A stretch of 64,000 nt of DNA from Betaproteobacteria bacterium HGW-Betaproteobacteria-3 (GCA_002842205.1 PHCI01000021.1:1-64000); one strand, 5' to 3'. Counted from the first letter of the stretch, positions 24,670 through 36,845 are shown. Numbers and translations: made by a program. The notes: generated from the sequence alone by a model not told the origin.

Positions 24670-25350
24670 TCAGGCGTGGATCAGTTGCTCGGCCAGACGG
24701 GCGGTCAGGTTGCTGCTGGCCTGCTGGCTGTGATGTTCGATGAGTTCCGCCGCGCGTGCGGCGTCGCCTGCGGCGATGGCGTCGGCAATGGCCTGGTGTT
24801 CGTCCCAGACGGTTTCGCGCTGCAGCGACGACTGCAGCACGGCGCCCATCACGCGCCTCAAATGCTGCCAGTGCAGTTGGGCGCTCTGGGCGATCAGCGG
24901 GTTTTGCGACGCGGCATAAATGGCGTTGTGAAACGCCATGTCGGCGTCGATCAACGCCTTGATGCTGGGTTTGCTGGCGGCTTGCCGCACGACCTTGCGG
25001 CCCTGCTCGATCAGGCGCGGGTCCAACCGGTAACGCAGCTTGGCGGCGAGCCGCACGGCCAGCGCATCCAGTGCGCCGCGCACCTCGTAGACCTTGCCGA
25101 TCCATGCGGCGTCCAGCGGGGCCACCTGCACGCCACGGCCGGGCGCGTCTAGCACGAACCCGTCTTTCTTGAGCAGCCGCAGGGCTTGCAGCACGGGCTG
25201 GCGTGACACCGCCAGTTGTTCGGCGATGTCTTCCTGCGTGATGCGTTGGCCCGGTGCCAGGGAGCCGTCGCTGATTGCGTCGAGCAGCGTCCGGTAGACC
25301 TGGTCCACGAGGTCGGGGGCGCTTTCAAGTTTGACGAGCTGGGCGGCCAT
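24670..25350 (-). CDS. GntR family regulator, FCD subfamily
   Basis: The 226-residue protein has an N-terminal winged helix (LAPGQRITQEDIAEQLAVSRQPVLQALRLLKKDGFV) and an FCD ligand domain with DADMAFHNAIYAASQNP and the metal-type His in DEHQAIADAI. The start MAAQLVK lies directly next to a CTGTATACAG palindrome, so autoregulation is likely. It should control the downstream PhyH, SAF-dehydrogenase, HIBADH-like and deacylase genes, which all follow on the same strand with short gaps. Confidence 0.88.
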   Translation of the reverse strand: MAAQLVKLESAPDLVDQVYRTLLDAISDGSLAPGQRITQEDIAEQLAVSRQPVLQALRLLKKDGFVLDAPGRGVQVAPLDAAWIGKVYEVRGALDALAVRLAAKLRYRLDPRLIEQGRKVVRQAASKPSIKALIDADMAFHNAIYAASQNPLIAQSAQLHWQHLRRVMGAVLQSSLQRETVWDEHQAIADAIAAGDAARAAELIEHHSQQASSNLTARLAEQLIHA

Positions 25351-25360
25351 GATGCTTTGT

Positions 25361-25378
25361 ACTCTGTATACAGAATAC
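25361..25378. promoter_or_regulatory. Probable GntR/FCD operator
   Basis: The palindrome ACTCTGTATACAGAATAC, with the core CTGTATACAG, lies 10 bases upstream of the GntR start and 110 bases ahead of the divergent hydrolase. Its symmetry and spacing match FCD-type operators. It could control both directions. Confidence 0.7.
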
Positions 25379-25488
25379 ATGATTTGGATCAAATGCCATG
25401 GAGGGTTTTCCCTGAAATGCGGGCATCTCAACCGCGCATTCGCCCACTAAGATGGGGCGCCGATCATCCACCCCTACGGAGACCATCG

Positions 25489-26337
25489 ATGCCCGCATAC
25501 GACCCCGCCTGGCTTGACCGCATGTACAACAACCGCGCCCTGGTGCCGGAGCACGCCGTGCATTTCGCGCGCTGGGCGGAATCGTCCCGCCAGGCGCGTG
25601 CGTCAGGGCCCTGCGAACTGGACCTGGCCTACGGCGACGGGCCCAATGAAACCCTGGACGTTTTCCCTGCGGCCCAACCCAACTCCCCGGTGGTGGTGTT
25701 CATCCACGGCGGCTACTGGCGCAGCCTCGACAAGGCCGACCATTCGTTCGTGGCGCCCGCGCTCACCGCGGCCGGTGCCTGCGTGATGGTGCCCAACTAT
25801 GCCTTGTGTCCGGCGGTGACGATCCCGCAAATCACGCTGCAAATGGTGCGCGCGCTGGCCTGGACCTGGCGCCATGCGGCCCGCTATGGGGGCGATCCGT
25901 CGCGCATCACCGTCATCGGCCATTCGGCCGGGGGCCACCTGGCCGCCATGCTGCTCACCTGCGCCTGGAAGGCGGTGTCCCGCGACCTGCCGACGCAACT
26001 GGTCAAGGACGCGTTGTCGATCTCCGGGCTGTACGAGCTGGAGTCGATCATGCACACGCCATTTGTCCAGGGCGATCTGCGCCTGACGCCCGAACAGGTG
26101 TTGAAAGTCAGCCCGGCGTGGCTGCCGGCACCGTCACGTGGCGTGCTTTTCACCGTGGCCGGGGCCGACGAAAGCGCTGAGTTTTTGCGGCACAACACGT
26201 TGATCCAGCAGGCCTGGGGAACGGCCGTGGTGCCGGTGTGCGAGGCGCTGCCGGGGTTGAATCATTTCAGCGTGCTGGAAACCCTGACCCAACCGACCCA
26301 GCGCCTGCATCAGCTGGCCCGGCAACTGATCGGCTGA
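25489..26337 (+). CDS. Alpha/beta hydrolase, kynurenine-formamidase-like
   Basis: This 282-residue hydrolase has the oxyanion motif HGGYWRSL near residue 75, the nucleophile elbow GHSAGGH near residue 145, a likely catalytic Asp in VAGADESAEF and His in LNHFSVLE. HGGYW with GHSAGGH is the pattern of bacterial arylformamidase-like esterases. It is divergent from the GntR regulator across an intergenic region with the operator, so it may act in the same pathway, for example in ester or formamide removal. The start MPAYDPAW follows a GGAGA site. Confidence 0.78.
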   Translation: MPAYDPAWLDRMYNNRALVPEHAVHFARWAESSRQARASGPCELDLAYGDGPNETLDVFPAAQPNSPVVVFIHGGYWRSLDKADHSFVAPALTAAGACVMVPNYALCPAVTIPQITLQMVRALAWTWRHAARYGGDPSRITVIGHSAGGHLAAMLLTCAWKAVSRDLPTQLVKDALSISGLYELESIMHTPFVQGDLRLTPEQVLKVSPAWLPAPSRGVLFTVAGADESAEFLRHNTLIQQAWGTAVVPVCEALPGLNHFSVLETLTQPTQRLHQLARQLIG

Positions 26338-26409
26338 AAGGTGGGTGCCCCCACGCTGGTCACTGCGTGTAATGCGCTGCCCCCGAAAGCGAGCTGGCTT
26401 TGCTTGGGA

Positions 26410-26434
26410 CGGCCCGGCGCGGCGGCCGGGCCGG
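26410..26434. repeat. GC-rich hairpin between convergent genes
   Basis: CGGCCCGG and CCGGGCCG form a very stable stem in the 157-base gap between the hydrolase and guaC, whose 3' ends face each other. It lacks a clear T-tract in either direction, so termination is possible but not certain. Confidence 0.4.
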
Positions 26435-26494
26435 TGCGTCTTTCGCTCATGCCCAAAAAACTCGCGGCCCCCGCGCGTGGGGTGCAACGCTGAT

Positions 26495-27472
26495 CTACAT
26501 CAGCAGGTGTTCGCCGGCGTTGTCGCCGCCGAGGATCACGTAGTTCACCTTGCGCACGTCCATGAGCCGGGTGCCCCCGGCGTAGCTGATGGAGCTTTGC
26601 ACGTCCTGCTCCATCTCGATCAGCGTGTTGGCCAGTGGGCCCTTGATGGGTTCCAGAATGCGCTTGCCTTCCACGTGCCGGTATTCGCCCTTGTTGAAGT
26701 CGCTGGCCGAGCCGTAGTATTCCTTGAACAGCTTGCCGTCCACCTCCACGGTTTGGCCGGGCGATTCTTCATGCCCGGCCAGCAGTGAGCCGATCATCAC
26801 CATCGACGCGCCAAACCGGATGCTCTTGGCAATGTCGCCGTGGTCGCGGATGCCGCCGTCGGCAATGATGGGCTTGGTGGCCACGCGTGCGCACCACTTG
26901 AGCGCACTGAGCTGCCAGCCACCGGTGCCAAAACCGGTTTTGAGCTTGGTGATGCAGACCTTGCCCGGCCCCACGCCCACTTTGGTGGCGTCGGCGCCCC
27001 AGGTTTCGAGGTCGATCACGGCTTCGGGGGTGGCCACGTTGCCCGCGATCACGAAGGTTGTGGGCAGCTTCTGCTTGAGGTGGCCGATCATCTTCTGCAC
27101 GCTGTCGGCGTGGCCGTGGGCGATGTCGATGGTCACGTATTCGGGGATCAGGCCTTCGGCCAGCAGCCGGTCGACGGTGTCGTAGTCGGCCTGCTTCACG
27201 CCCAGCGAGATCGACGCGTAGAGCCCGCGCGCCAGCATGTCGCGCACGAACTGCACGTTGTCCAGATCAAACCGGTGCATCACGTAAAAGTAGCCGTTTT
27301 GCGCCATCCAGACGCAGATGGTTTCGTCCACCACCGTCTTCATGTTGGCGGGCACCACCGGGATGCGAAAGCTGCGCCCGCCCAATGTGACGCTGGCGTC
27401 GCACTCGGAGCGGCTGTTCACGCGGCACTTGCGTGGCAGCAGCAGGATGTTGTCGTAGTCAAAAATTTCCAT
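26495..27472 (-). CDS. guaC: GMP reductase
   Basis: The 325-residue enzyme converts GMP to IMP with NADPH for purine salvage. The start [15 protein letters not shown] gives the standard family length. Motifs seen are [12 protein letters not shown], the catalytic Cys loop [35 protein letters not shown] (phosphate loop), and the C-terminal [19 protein letters not shown] region specific to the short GuaC class. A terminator of the upstream gene lies just before it, so it probably has its own promoter or relies on readthrough. Confidence 0.92.
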   Translation of the reverse strand: MEIFDYDNILLLPRKCRVNSRSECDASVTLGGRSFRIPVVPANMKTVVDETICVWMAQNGYFYVMHRFDLDNVQFVRDMLARGLYASISLGVKQADYDTVDRLLAEGLIPEYVTIDIAHGHADSVQKMIGHLKQKLPTTFVIAGNVATPEAVIDLETWGADATKVGVGPGKVCITKLKTGFGTGGWQLSALKWCARVATKPIIADGGIRDHGDIAKSIRFGASMVMIGSLLAGHEESPGQTVEVDGKLFKEYYGSASDFNKGEYRHVEGKRILEPIKGPLANTLIEMEQDVQSSISYAGGTRLMDVRKVNYVILGGDNAGEHLLM

Positions 27473-27486
27473 GAGGAACGGCCGCC

Positions 27487-27522
27487 CAAAAAAATACCGG
27501 GCGCAAGAAGCTTGGGCCCGGT
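27487..27522 (-). terminator. Rho-independent terminator on the minus strand
   Basis: Read on the minus strand, ACCGGGC and GCCCGGT pair around a 13-base loop and are followed by a run of T. It ends the transcript of the exported-protein gene at 27,540 and lies just upstream of guaC. Confidence 0.7.
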
Positions 27523-27539
27523 GATTGAGTTTACCCGCT

Positions 27540-28259
27540 TCAACCCGGCGGTGCACATCGCGATTGCGCGATATGGGTGATACGGCCTTTCGTATCCTGC
27601 ACCCAGCCCACCACGCGCAGCCGGTCGGGATTGGCGCCCTCGGGAACACCCATGGGGCGCGATTCAAAGAACCGTTTATTACCCTTATTTGATAGCAAAC
27701 TATCGCCATTCCATGGGGACAAAAGCAGGTTTCTGACCATATTTCTCTCGACCGGCGTGCCTTCGGTGCCGGCCGGAATGGTTTCCACCAGCGCCAGCCA
27801 CGCGGTGAGTTCTGCACCCGGCCGCACGCGGGCAGGCTGCAGCCCGATGGACGCGCCGATGTAGCCCGCGAACGGCAGGCCGTGGGCCACGCGCAGGCGG
27901 CCGCCGGCCTGGGCCCGTGCCGCGTGGCGCCAGGACGCGGCCTGGGCGGGCACCGGCTGGCCCAGTGCCTGCAGGCGTGCCAGGGTGTCGCGCGTGGCGG
28001 CGGCCGACAGCGGCGCGTCCGCGCCCTGACTGCCGGGCGCGATCCAGTCGAGGGCCAGTTGCCCGTGCGTGGGCCGGGGTGTGGCCGGGTCCGACCAGCA
28101 GGCTTCGCAATCGGCATTGATCACACGGTCCAGCAAGGCCACGGGCGCGGTTTGCCCATCGCTGGAGCAGGACGACTGGGCGTGCAGGGCCGGTGCCGTC
28201 GCGACAAAGGCAGCGCACAGCAGTGTCGCAAAGGTGGGGAATGGCGTCGTTTTTTTCAT
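27540..28259 (-). CDS. Hypothetical exported protein with an embedded repeat
   Basis: This 239-residue protein has a clear signal peptide ([28 protein letters not shown]). The mature part has a Cys pair (NADCEACW), a helical middle, and the segment [20 protein letters not shown]. Around residue 183 the GC-rich coding sequence is interrupted by an AT-rich stretch translated as [17 protein letters not shown], which matches a dispersed repeat of this window. The family is not recognised. Its start is only 18 bases from the divergent uvrD start, so promoters must overlap the coding regions. Confidence 0.65.
   Translation of the reverse strand: MKKTTPFPTFATLLCAAFVATAPALHAQSSCSSDGQTAPVALLDRVINADCEACWSDPATPRPTHGQLALDWIAPGSQGADAPLSAAATRDTLARLQALGQPVPAQAASWRHAARAQAGGRLRVAHGLPFAGYIGASIGLQPARVRPGAELTAWLALVETIPAGTEGTPVERNMVRNLLLSPWNGDSLLSNKGNKRFFESRPMGVPEGANPDRLRVVGWVQDTKGRITHIAQSRCAPPG
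27671..27716. repeat. AT-rich dispersed repeat, copy in exported-protein gene
   Basis: On the minus strand it reads AATGGCGATAGTTTGCTAT, identical over 19 bases to the intergenic copy at 52,482-52,549. It is read through in frame. Confidence 0.6.
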
Positions 28260-28277
28260 GCTTCCTACAATGCTCCC

Positions 28278-30761
<2,484 letters not shown>

Positions 30762-30876
30762 GCCCATGCCGACCACTCCAGGCCCTTGCCAGCAGATTCC
30801 GGCGTGTGGGTGAACAATGATGCTGCGCCGGCCTCCCGGGGCGCATCAGGGCCATCTTTCAAAGGAGCAACGCGCC

Positions 30877-31353
30877 ATGAACAACCGTTTGATCGGGCTG
30901 GTCTTAGCATTGCTGGCGGGCACCCTGGGTTCGCCAGCGCACGCCAACGACACGCCCTCCACGCCCGAACCCACCGTGGCCGAACGCCTGGACACCGCAC
31001 GCGAGGCCATCAAGGCCCGCAAATGGGGCCAGGCCGTGGCCGAGCTCAAGGTCGCCGCCCGTGAAGAGCCGCGCAATGCCGACGTGCACAACCTGCTGGG
31101 CTACAGCTACCGGCTGCAGGCCAAACCCGACCTGGCCCGCGCGTTTGAGCACTACGGCATCGCCCTCAAGCTCAACCCGCGCCACGCGGGCGCCCATGAA
31201 TACATCGGTGAGGCCTACCTGATGGACAAAAAGCCTGCCGAGGCTGAGAAACACCTTGCAGAACTCGAGAAGATCTGCGGCAACAAGACCTGCGAAGCGT
31301 ACGTGGATCTGGCGAAGGCGATTGCCGGTTACCGGCTGAAAAACCCGAGCTGA
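30877..31353 (+). CDS. Exported tetratricopeptide-repeat protein
   Basis: The 158-residue protein has a signal peptide (MNNRLIGLVLALLAGTLGSPAHAN) after a strong AAAGGAG site. The mature part contains TPR-like helices: TAREAIKARKWGQAVAELK, NADVHNLLGYSYRLQAKPDLARAFEHYGIALKLNP and AHEYIGEAYLMDKKPAEAEKHLAELEKIC. Two Cys near the C-terminus (ICGNKTCEAY) could form a disulfide. It probably acts as a periplasmic scaffold; the partner is unknown. Confidence 0.8.
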   Translation: MNNRLIGLVLALLAGTLGSPAHANDTPSTPEPTVAERLDTAREAIKARKWGQAVAELKVAAREEPRNADVHNLLGYSYRLQAKPDLARAFEHYGIALKLNPRHAGAHEYIGEAYLMDKKPAEAEKHLAELEKICGNKTCEAYVDLAKAIAGYRLKNPS

Positions 31354-31362
31354 GCGGTGGGC

Positions 31363-32124
31363 TCAGGCTGCGGTATCGTCGTCAGTTGCAAAGCAGTCGC
31401 GGAAGGTGAAATACAGCGAGGCCGAGAACATGGCCGCCAGCAGCAGTGCCGTGGGCACCATCACCACGGCGATGAACTGCGGATTGCCCAGAACACTCCC
31501 CAGCAGCGTGACCGCCAGGCCTGACAGCAGGAACACCCCCGCCCATGCCAGGCCGTACACCACAAACGCGCCGGTGTTGCGCAGGCAGGCCACGATGCTG
31601 AAAAACAGGCTTTTCACCGGCGCCACGCCGTGCCAGTGCACCAGGGCCGGCGCATGCCAGAACAGCAGCGACACCGGCAGGTACAGCGCCAGCATCACCA
31701 GCACCGACTGCTGGTAGGCCACCGAAAACATGGCTTCCTGGCCTGGGTCCGGCTTTTCGGGCAGGGGTGCGAGCCAGCCGGTCAGCAGGCTGATGAGCAG
31801 GCCCGCCACGGCGTAGATCAGGCCCAGGGTCAGCATCGCGCGCAGGCGTTGGCGGCCGGCGCGAAAGGCGCTGATGAGGATGGACGGCATGGGGAAGTTG
31901 CCCTGCGTGGCCTCGCGCGTGGCGGCCATCAGGCCCAGCGTGGCGGCCGGGACGATGGCCAACGCCACCACCACACCGACGAGGGGCACCAGCGACAGCA
32001 CCGACGCCGCCGCCATGTACATGAAGAACAGGCCCGACAGGGCCAGTGGCTGCTTGAAAAACGTGCCAATGCCCAGCTTGACCCATTGCAGGCCGGTGCG
32101 GGCGGGGACGATGTTGAGTTTCAT
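31363..32124 (-). CDS. BPSS1780-like integral membrane protein
   Basis: This 253-residue polytopic protein has about six membrane segments. It begins [38 protein letters not shown], and later carries [24 protein letters not shown] and a final [11 protein letters not shown]. This N-terminal pattern, WVKxGxxxFxxQPLAL, marks the BPSS1780 family common in Burkholderiales. Its function is unknown. Its ATG overlaps the stop of thrB by four bases (ATGA), so it is co-translated. Confidence 0.82.
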   Translation of the reverse strand: MKLNIVPARTGLQWVKLGIGTFFKQPLALSGLFFMYMAAASVLSLVPLVGVVVALAIVPAATLGLMAATREATQGNFPMPSILISAFRAGRQRLRAMLTLGLIYAVAGLLISLLTGWLAPLPEKPDPGQEAMFSVAYQQSVLVMLALYLPVSLLFWHAPALVHWHGVAPVKSLFFSIVACLRNTGAFVVYGLAWAGVFLLSGLAVTLLGSVLGNPQFIAVVMVPTALLLAAMFSASLYFTFRDCFATDDDTAA

Positions 32125-33110
32125 GGTGCAGAAAAAGCGGGACAGCCCTGGAGTGTGACAGGCCGCGCCACCCGCTCGCGCAGCACGCGTTCGAAATGGG
32201 TAGGGTCATGCGGCTTGAGCATGGAGGCTTCGCGCGGCAAATGGAAATCCCACAACCGCGAAATCCAGAAGCGCAGCGCGCCGGCCCGCAGCATGGCGGG
32301 CAACAGTTGGCGCTCGGCGGCGCTGAAGGGGCGCACCGCCTCGTAGGCCTGCAGCAGGGCGTTGGCGCGCTGCGGGTCGTGGGCGCCGCTGGCCAGGTCG
32401 ATGCACCAGTCGTTCAGGCACACGGCCACGTCGAACAGCAGGCTGTCCACGCCGGCAAAGTAAAAGTCAAAAAAGCCGGTCAGCGCACCGTCTTCGAACA
32501 TCACGTTGTCGCGGAACAGGTCGGCGTGCACCGGCCCGCGTGGCAGGGCGGCACAGGCCGACGTGGCCGCAATGTGGTTTTGGTAAGCCAGTTCGCTGCG
32601 GATCAACGCGGCCTGCGGTGCGTCCAGATGGGGCAACACCACGGGCACGGTCTCGTTCCACCACGGCAGGCCGCGCAGATTGGGCTGGTGGCGGGCAAAG
32701 TCGCGCCCGGCCAGGTGCATGCGCGCGAGCATGGCGCCCACGGCCGCGCAATGCGGGGCCTGGGGTTGGGTTTCGTGCTTGCCGCGCAGCTTGTTGACCA
32801 CCGCGGCGGGCTTGCCGCACAGGCGGTGCAGGATGTCGCCGTCGCGGTTGGCCTGCGGGTCGGGCACGCGGATGCCCCGCTGCGCCAGGTGCTTCATCAG
32901 GTGCAGGTAAAACGGCAACTGCTCCGCCGTCAGGCGCTCAAACAGCGTCAGCACCCATTCGGTGGCCGTGCCGTCGCGCACGGTGGTGACGAAATAGTTG
33001 GTGTTCTCGATGCCGCTTTCGATGCCGCGCAGCGATTGCAGCGTGCCCAGGTTCAGCGTTTCGAAAAAAGGGCGTGCCTCGTCAAGGGACACAGGAGTGA
33101 ATACAGCCAT
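32121..33110 (-). CDS. thrB: Homoserine kinase, type II (aminoglycoside-phosphotransferase fold)
   Basis: The 329-residue enzyme phosphorylates homoserine in threonine biosynthesis. It begins [24 protein letters not shown], with [17 protein letters not shown] as the nucleotide loop. The catalytic loop [22 protein letters not shown] near residue 195 carries the Asp and Asn of the choline-kinase fold, and CLNDWCID follows. The length and motifs match the ThrB of pseudomonads and Burkholderiales rather than the GHMP-type enzyme. It is in a minus-strand unit with the downstream membrane protein and the upstream DUF2782 gene. Confidence 0.92.
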   Translation of the reverse strand: MAVFTPVSLDEARPFFETLNLGTLQSLRGIESGIENTNYFVTTVRDGTATEWVLTLFERLTAEQLPFYLHLMKHLAQRGIRVPDPQANRDGDILHRLCGKPAAVVNKLRGKHETQPQAPHCAAVGAMLARMHLAGRDFARHQPNLRGLPWWNETVPVVLPHLDAPQAALIRSELAYQNHIAATSACAALPRGPVHADLFRDNVMFEDGALTGFFDFYFAGVDSLLFDVAVCLNDWCIDLASGAHDPQRANALLQAYEAVRPFSAAERQLLPAMLRAGALRFWISRLWDFHLPREASMLKPHDPTHFERVLRERVARPVTLQGCPAFSAP

Positions 33111-33153
33111 CGCCAGCGAAAAATCTCAGACCAGGGGGATCAAAACAGAGGGA

Positions 33154-33492
33154 TCAGAAGCCCCAGACGTTCCACACGCGCTTGCCGGGCATGCCGCCAC
33201 CGTCGGTCTGGCGCTGGCCGCGTGCGCCGTCTTGCGGCACGATTTCATAGGGGGGCACATCGGCCTTGGGTTGCACGGTGATGCTTTGCGTCTGGCCGCC
33301 CACGCGGACTTCGTCCACCCGGCTGCCCGCGTCCTCGATGCGGATGCGTTCGATCTTCTGGTGGGTGCGGCCGTCCACCGGCTCGGTGGCCGCCGCGGCC
33401 GAAGCCGCAGGGCGCGAAGCGGGGGGCGGCGTCTGGGCAGCAGCAAACGGGCCACTCAGGGCCAGAAGGAGGGTCAGACAGGCAAGGCGCAT
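33154..33492 (-). CDS. DUF2782 family exported small protein
   Basis: This 112-residue protein has a signal peptide (MRLACLTLLLALSGPFAAAQ), a Pro/Ala-rich linker and a DUF2782 domain: KIERIRIEDAGSRVDEVRVGGQTQSITVQPK, ending in a basic GKRVWNVWGF tail. DUF2782 proteins occur next to polA and thrB in beta- and gammaproteobacteria, as here, with no assigned function. It is divergent from polA across an 80-base gap. Confidence 0.82.
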   Translation of the reverse strand: MRLACLTLLLALSGPFAAAQTPPPASRPAASAAAATEPVDGRTHQKIERIRIEDAGSRVDEVRVGGQTQSITVQPKADVPPYEIVPQDGARGQRQTDGGGMPGKRVWNVWGF

Positions 33493-33571
33493 GGGTTCAT
33501 TGTAGGCGGGCTGCAGGCCTGACGAGCGGTTCCGGCGCCCGATGACTGGGCTGCAAGTGCACAATTCCGAC

Positions 33572-36478
33572 ATGAACGACACTTCCGGCGCCTCCCGCCC
33601 CACCTCTGCCGAAACACCTGGTGACAAACCCGGCGCTGCGCCCGCGCGCAAGACCCTGCTGCTGGTGGACGGCTCCAGCTATTTGTACCGTGCCTTTCAC
33701 GCCATGCCCGACCTGCGCGCCGTGCCCGGCGACCCCACCAGCCCGGCCACCGGCGCCATCCGCGGCATGATCAACATGATGCAGAGCCTGCGCAAGGAGG
33801 TGCCCGCCGACTACGCCGCCTGCGTGTTCGACGCCAAGGGCCCGACCTTCCGCGACGCGATCTACCCCGAGTACAAACAGCACCGCAGCCCCATGCCCGA
33901 CGACCTGCGCGCGCAGATCGGCCCGATCCACGAGGTGGTGCGCCTGATGGGCTGGACCGTGCTGGACGTGCCCGGCGTCGAGGCTGACGACGTGATCGGC
34001 ACGCTGGCCGTCACCGCCGCGCAGCAGGGCATCGAGGTGATTGTCTCCAGCGGCGACAAGGACCTGGCGCAACTCGTCAACGAACACATCACCATCATCG
34101 ACACCATGAACGGCAAGCGGCGCGACGTGGCCGGCGTGCAGGCCGAGTTCGGCGTGCCCGCGCATCGGATGGTGGACTACCAGACGCTGGTGGGCGACGC
34201 CATCGACAACGTGCCCGGGGTGGACAAGGTTGGCCCCAAGACAGCGGCCAAGTGGCTCACGGAATATGGCTCGCTCGACGCCGTGGTGGCCAACGCCGAC
34301 AAGATCAAGGGCATGGCGGGTGAGAACCTGCGCAAGGCCCTGGACTGGCTGCCGACTGGCCGGCAACTGCTGACCATCAAGACCGACTGCGATCTGGACG
34401 GCCACGTCGAGGGCCTGCCTGCTATGGAGTCTATAGCTATTCATGACCCACAGACGGGGGCTTTGCAGGGTTTTTACGAGAAATTCGGGTTCAAGGGGCT
34501 GGCCAGGGCGCTGGAGGGCAAGGCTGCGGGCGCAAACGCTTCGGCGCGCGACGCGTCGGTGGAGGCCGACCCTGCGCGGACCGTTCGACCGGCTCAGGGC
34601 GAACGGGCCAGTGCGGCGCCCGGCCTGTTCGACGAACCGTCCCAGGACAGCGCCGCCGCGCCGTCCAAAGTCAGCACCGTGGCGTACGAAACGATCCTGA
34701 CGTGGGCCGCCTTCGACGCCTGGCTGGCCAAGGTGCAGGCCGCCGACCTGGTGGCGGTGGACACCGAAACCACCTCGCTCGACGAGATGCGCGCCGAGAT
34801 CGTGGGCATCAGCTTCAGCGTGACGCCGGGCGAGGCGGCCTACATTCCGCTCAAACACGCGGGGCCCGACGCGCCCGCGCAGTTGCCGCTGGACGAGGTG
34901 CTGGCCAAACTCAAGCCCTGGCTCGAAAACCCGGCGCATCAAAAGCTGGGCCAGCACGTCAAGTACGACCGCCACGTGTTCGCCAACCACGGCATCGAGG
35001 TGCAGGGCTATGCGCACGACACCATGCTGCAAAGCTATGTGCTTGAAGTCCACAAGCCGCACGGCCTGGCCAGCCTGGCCGAGCGACACCTGGGCCGCAG
35101 CGGCATCAGCTACGAGGATTTGTGCGGCAAGGGCGCGCACCAGATTGGTTTTGCGCAGGTCGACGTCGCCAAGGCGGCCGAGTATTCGTGCGAAGACTCT
35201 GACCAGACGCTCGACGTGCACCGCGCGCTGTGGCCGCAGCTGGAAAAAGACGCCAAGCTGCGCTTCATCTACGAACTGGAAATGGCCAGCAGCGAAACGC
35301 TCTACCGCATCGAGCGCAACGGTGTGCTGATCGACGCGCCCACCCTGGCCGCGCAAAGCCACGAGCTGGGCACGCGCATCATGCAGCTCGAGACCGAGGC
35401 CCACGCCCTGGCGGGCCAGCCGTTCAACCTCGGCAGCCCGAAGCAGATTGGCGAGATCTTCTTCACCAAGCTGGGCCTGCCGGTGGTCAAGAAAACGCCC
35501 AGCGGCGCACCCAGCACCGACGAGGAGGTGCTGGAAAAACTGGCCGAAGACTACCCACTGCCGGCAAAAATCCTCGAGCACCGCGGCCTCTCGAAGCTCA
35601 AGGGCACCTACACCGACAAGCTCGCGCAGATGGCGCTGCCGCGCACCGGCCGCGTGCACACGCACTACGCGCAGGCGGTGGCCGTGACGGGGCGGCTGTC
35701 GAGCAACGACCCCAACCTGCAGAACATCCCCATCCGCACGCCCGAAGGCCGGCGCGTGCGCGAGGCCTTTGTGGCGCCCGCGGGCAGCCGCATCGCCAGC
35801 GCCGACTACAGCCAGATCGAGCTGCGCATCATGGCGCACCTGAGCGACGACGAGGCGCTGCTGCGCGCCTTTCACGAGGGCCTGGACGTGCACAAGGCCA
35901 CGGCGGCCGAGGTGTTTGGCGTGGCGGTGGGGCAGGTCAGCAGCGAGCAGCGGCGCTACGCCAAGGTCATCAACTTCGGGTTGATCTATGGCATGAGCAG
36001 CTTTGGCCTGGCGCGCAACCTGGGCATCGAGACCAAGGCCGCCGCCGCCTACATCGAACGTTATTTTCAGCGCTTTGCCGGCGTCAAGCGCTACATGGAC
36101 GAGACGCGGCTGTCGGCCAAGAGCAAGGGTTACGTCGAAACCGTGTTCGGCCGGCGCCTGTACCTGCCCGAAATCAACTCCCCCAACGGCCCGCGCCGAG
36201 GTGGCGCCGAACGCGCGGCCATCAACGCGCCCATGCAGGGCACGGCGGCCGACCTCATCAAGCTCAGCATGAACGCCGTGCAGCAGGTGCTGGACGCGGA
36301 GAAGCGCGGCACCAAGATGATCATGCAGGTGCACGACGAACTGGTGTTCGAGGTGCCCCAAGGCGAGGTCGATTGGCTGCGCACCGAAATCCCGCGCCTG
36401 ATGGCGGGCGTGGCGCAGCTCAAGGTGCCGCTGCTGGCCGAGGTGGGCGTGGGCAAGAACTGGGACGAGGCGCACTGA
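33572..36478 (+). CDS. polA: DNA polymerase I
   Basis: The 968-residue protein has three domains. The 5' nuclease (residues 25-290) shows LLLVDGSSYLYRAFHA and VSSGDKDLAQLV. The 3'-5' exonuclease (about 370-560) keeps DTETTSLDEMRAEIVG, so proofreading residues are present. The polymerase (580-968) has SADYSQIELRIMAHLS (motif A), RRYAKVINFGLIYGMSSFG (O-helix, motif B) and QVHDELVFEV (motif C). The start MNDTSGASRP was preferred. Near residues 284-302 and 337-346 the sequence carries AT-rich and GC-rich dispersed-repeat patches in frame, both between the first two domains. Confidence 0.95.
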   Translation: MNDTSGASRPTSAETPGDKPGAAPARKTLLLVDGSSYLYRAFHAMPDLRAVPGDPTSPATGAIRGMINMMQSLRKEVPADYAACVFDAKGPTFRDAIYPEYKQHRSPMPDDLRAQIGPIHEVVRLMGWTVLDVPGVEADDVIGTLAVTAAQQGIEVIVSSGDKDLAQLVNEHITIIDTMNGKRRDVAGVQAEFGVPAHRMVDYQTLVGDAIDNVPGVDKVGPKTAAKWLTEYGSLDAVVANADKIKGMAGENLRKALDWLPTGRQLLTIKTDCDLDGHVEGLPAMESIAIHDPQTGALQGFYEKFGFKGLARALEGKAAGANASARDASVEADPARTVRPAQGERASAAPGLFDEPSQDSAAAPSKVSTVAYETILTWAAFDAWLAKVQAADLVAVDTETTSLDEMRAEIVGISFSVTPGEAAYIPLKHAGPDAPAQLPLDEVLAKLKPWLENPAHQKLGQHVKYDRHVFANHGIEVQGYAHDTMLQSYVLEVHKPHGLASLAERHLGRSGISYEDLCGKGAHQIGFAQVDVAKAAEYSCEDSDQTLDVHRALWPQLEKDAKLRFIYELEMASSETLYRIERNGVLIDAPTLAAQSHELGTRIMQLETEAHALAGQPFNLGSPKQIGEIFFTKLGLPVVKKTPSGAPSTDEEVLEKLAEDYPLPAKILEHRGLSKLKGTYTDKLAQMALPRTGRVHTHYAQAVAVTGRLSSNDPNLQNIPIRTPEGRRVREAFVAPAGSRIASADYSQIELRIMAHLSDDEALLRAFHEGLDVHKATAAEVFGVAVGQVSSEQRRYAKVINFGLIYGMSSFGLARNLGIETKAAAAYIERYFQRFAGVKRYMDETRLSAKSKGYVETVFGRRLYLPEINSPNGPRRGGAERAAINAPMQGTAADLIKLSMNAVQQVLDAEKRGTKMIMQVHDELVFEVPQGEVDWLRTEIPRLMAGVAQLKVPLLAEVGVGKNWDEAH
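34420..34475. repeat. AT-rich dispersed repeat, diverged copy inside polA
   Basis: TCTATAGCTATTCATGACCC, followed by GACGGGGGCTTTGCAGGG, aligns on the opposite strand with the copy at 38,252. The codons TCT, ATA, GCT, ATT, CAT stand out in a gene of very high GC. The protein length here is as in normal PolA, so codons were replaced rather than inserted. Confidence 0.5.
34580..34609. repeat. GC-rich TTCGACNGGCTCAG repeat inside polA
   Basis: CGTTCGACCGGCTCAGGGCG, then AACGGGCC, is read in frame as TVRPAQGERA in the linker between the 5' nuclease and exonuclease domains. It matches the right half of the repeat at 45,498. Confidence 0.7.
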
Positions 36479-36500
36479 CGCGCGGGTCGCCACGCGCCGG

Positions 36501-36842
36501 TCAGACGGCCAGCAAGCCCTTCCATGCGGCCTGGATTTTTTTCTGGTCGCTGGCCGCCAACTGCCCGGCCTTGCGCAAAATCAGGCGATGGTCCAGCGTG
36601 AACAGTTTGAGCCTGACCACGCATTCGGTGGGCAAGCCCGCTGCGTCAAGGTCTTCAATCCGATGGTCACCCGGCCAACTGGACTGGTCTGCGCTCGTGA
36701 TCATGGCCAGCACACTGTGCCGGGCGCTCTGATTGAAATCACTGCGGGTCAGCACCAACGCCGGGCGGCGCTTGCTGGCCTCCCGGTCGGTGAACGGGAA
36801 AGGCACCACCACCACGTCGAACGGTTGCAAGGCCAGGGGCAT
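36501..36842 (-). CDS. PemK/MazF-type toxin
   Basis: The 113-residue protein has the MazF-like barrel pattern: FDVVVVPFPFTDREASKRRPALVLT at the N-terminus, HSVLAMITSA in the middle and VVRLKLFTLDHRLI near the end. Toxins of this family are mRNA endoribonucleases. The AbrB-type antitoxin gene is immediately upstream on the same strand, three bases away, the usual antitoxin-first order. It converges with polA, whose stop is 22 bases away. Confidence 0.85.
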   Translation of the reverse strand: MPLALQPFDVVVVPFPFTDREASKRRPALVLTRSDFNQSARHSVLAMITSADQSSWPGDHRIEDLDAAGLPTECVVRLKLFTLDHRLILRKAGQLAASDQKKIQAAWKGLLAV

Positions 36843-36845
36843 GAT

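Noticed and set aside
27882-28277. Upstream extension of the uvrD frame
   Set aside because: It covers the divergent exported-protein gene and has no helicase similarity; the ATG at 28,278 gives the normal N-terminus.
33497-36493. Open frame of nearly 1000 codons opposite polA
   Set aside because: It is the antisense shadow of a high-GC gene, rich in His, Val, Arg and Gly with no family motifs; polA on the plus strand has every expected motif.
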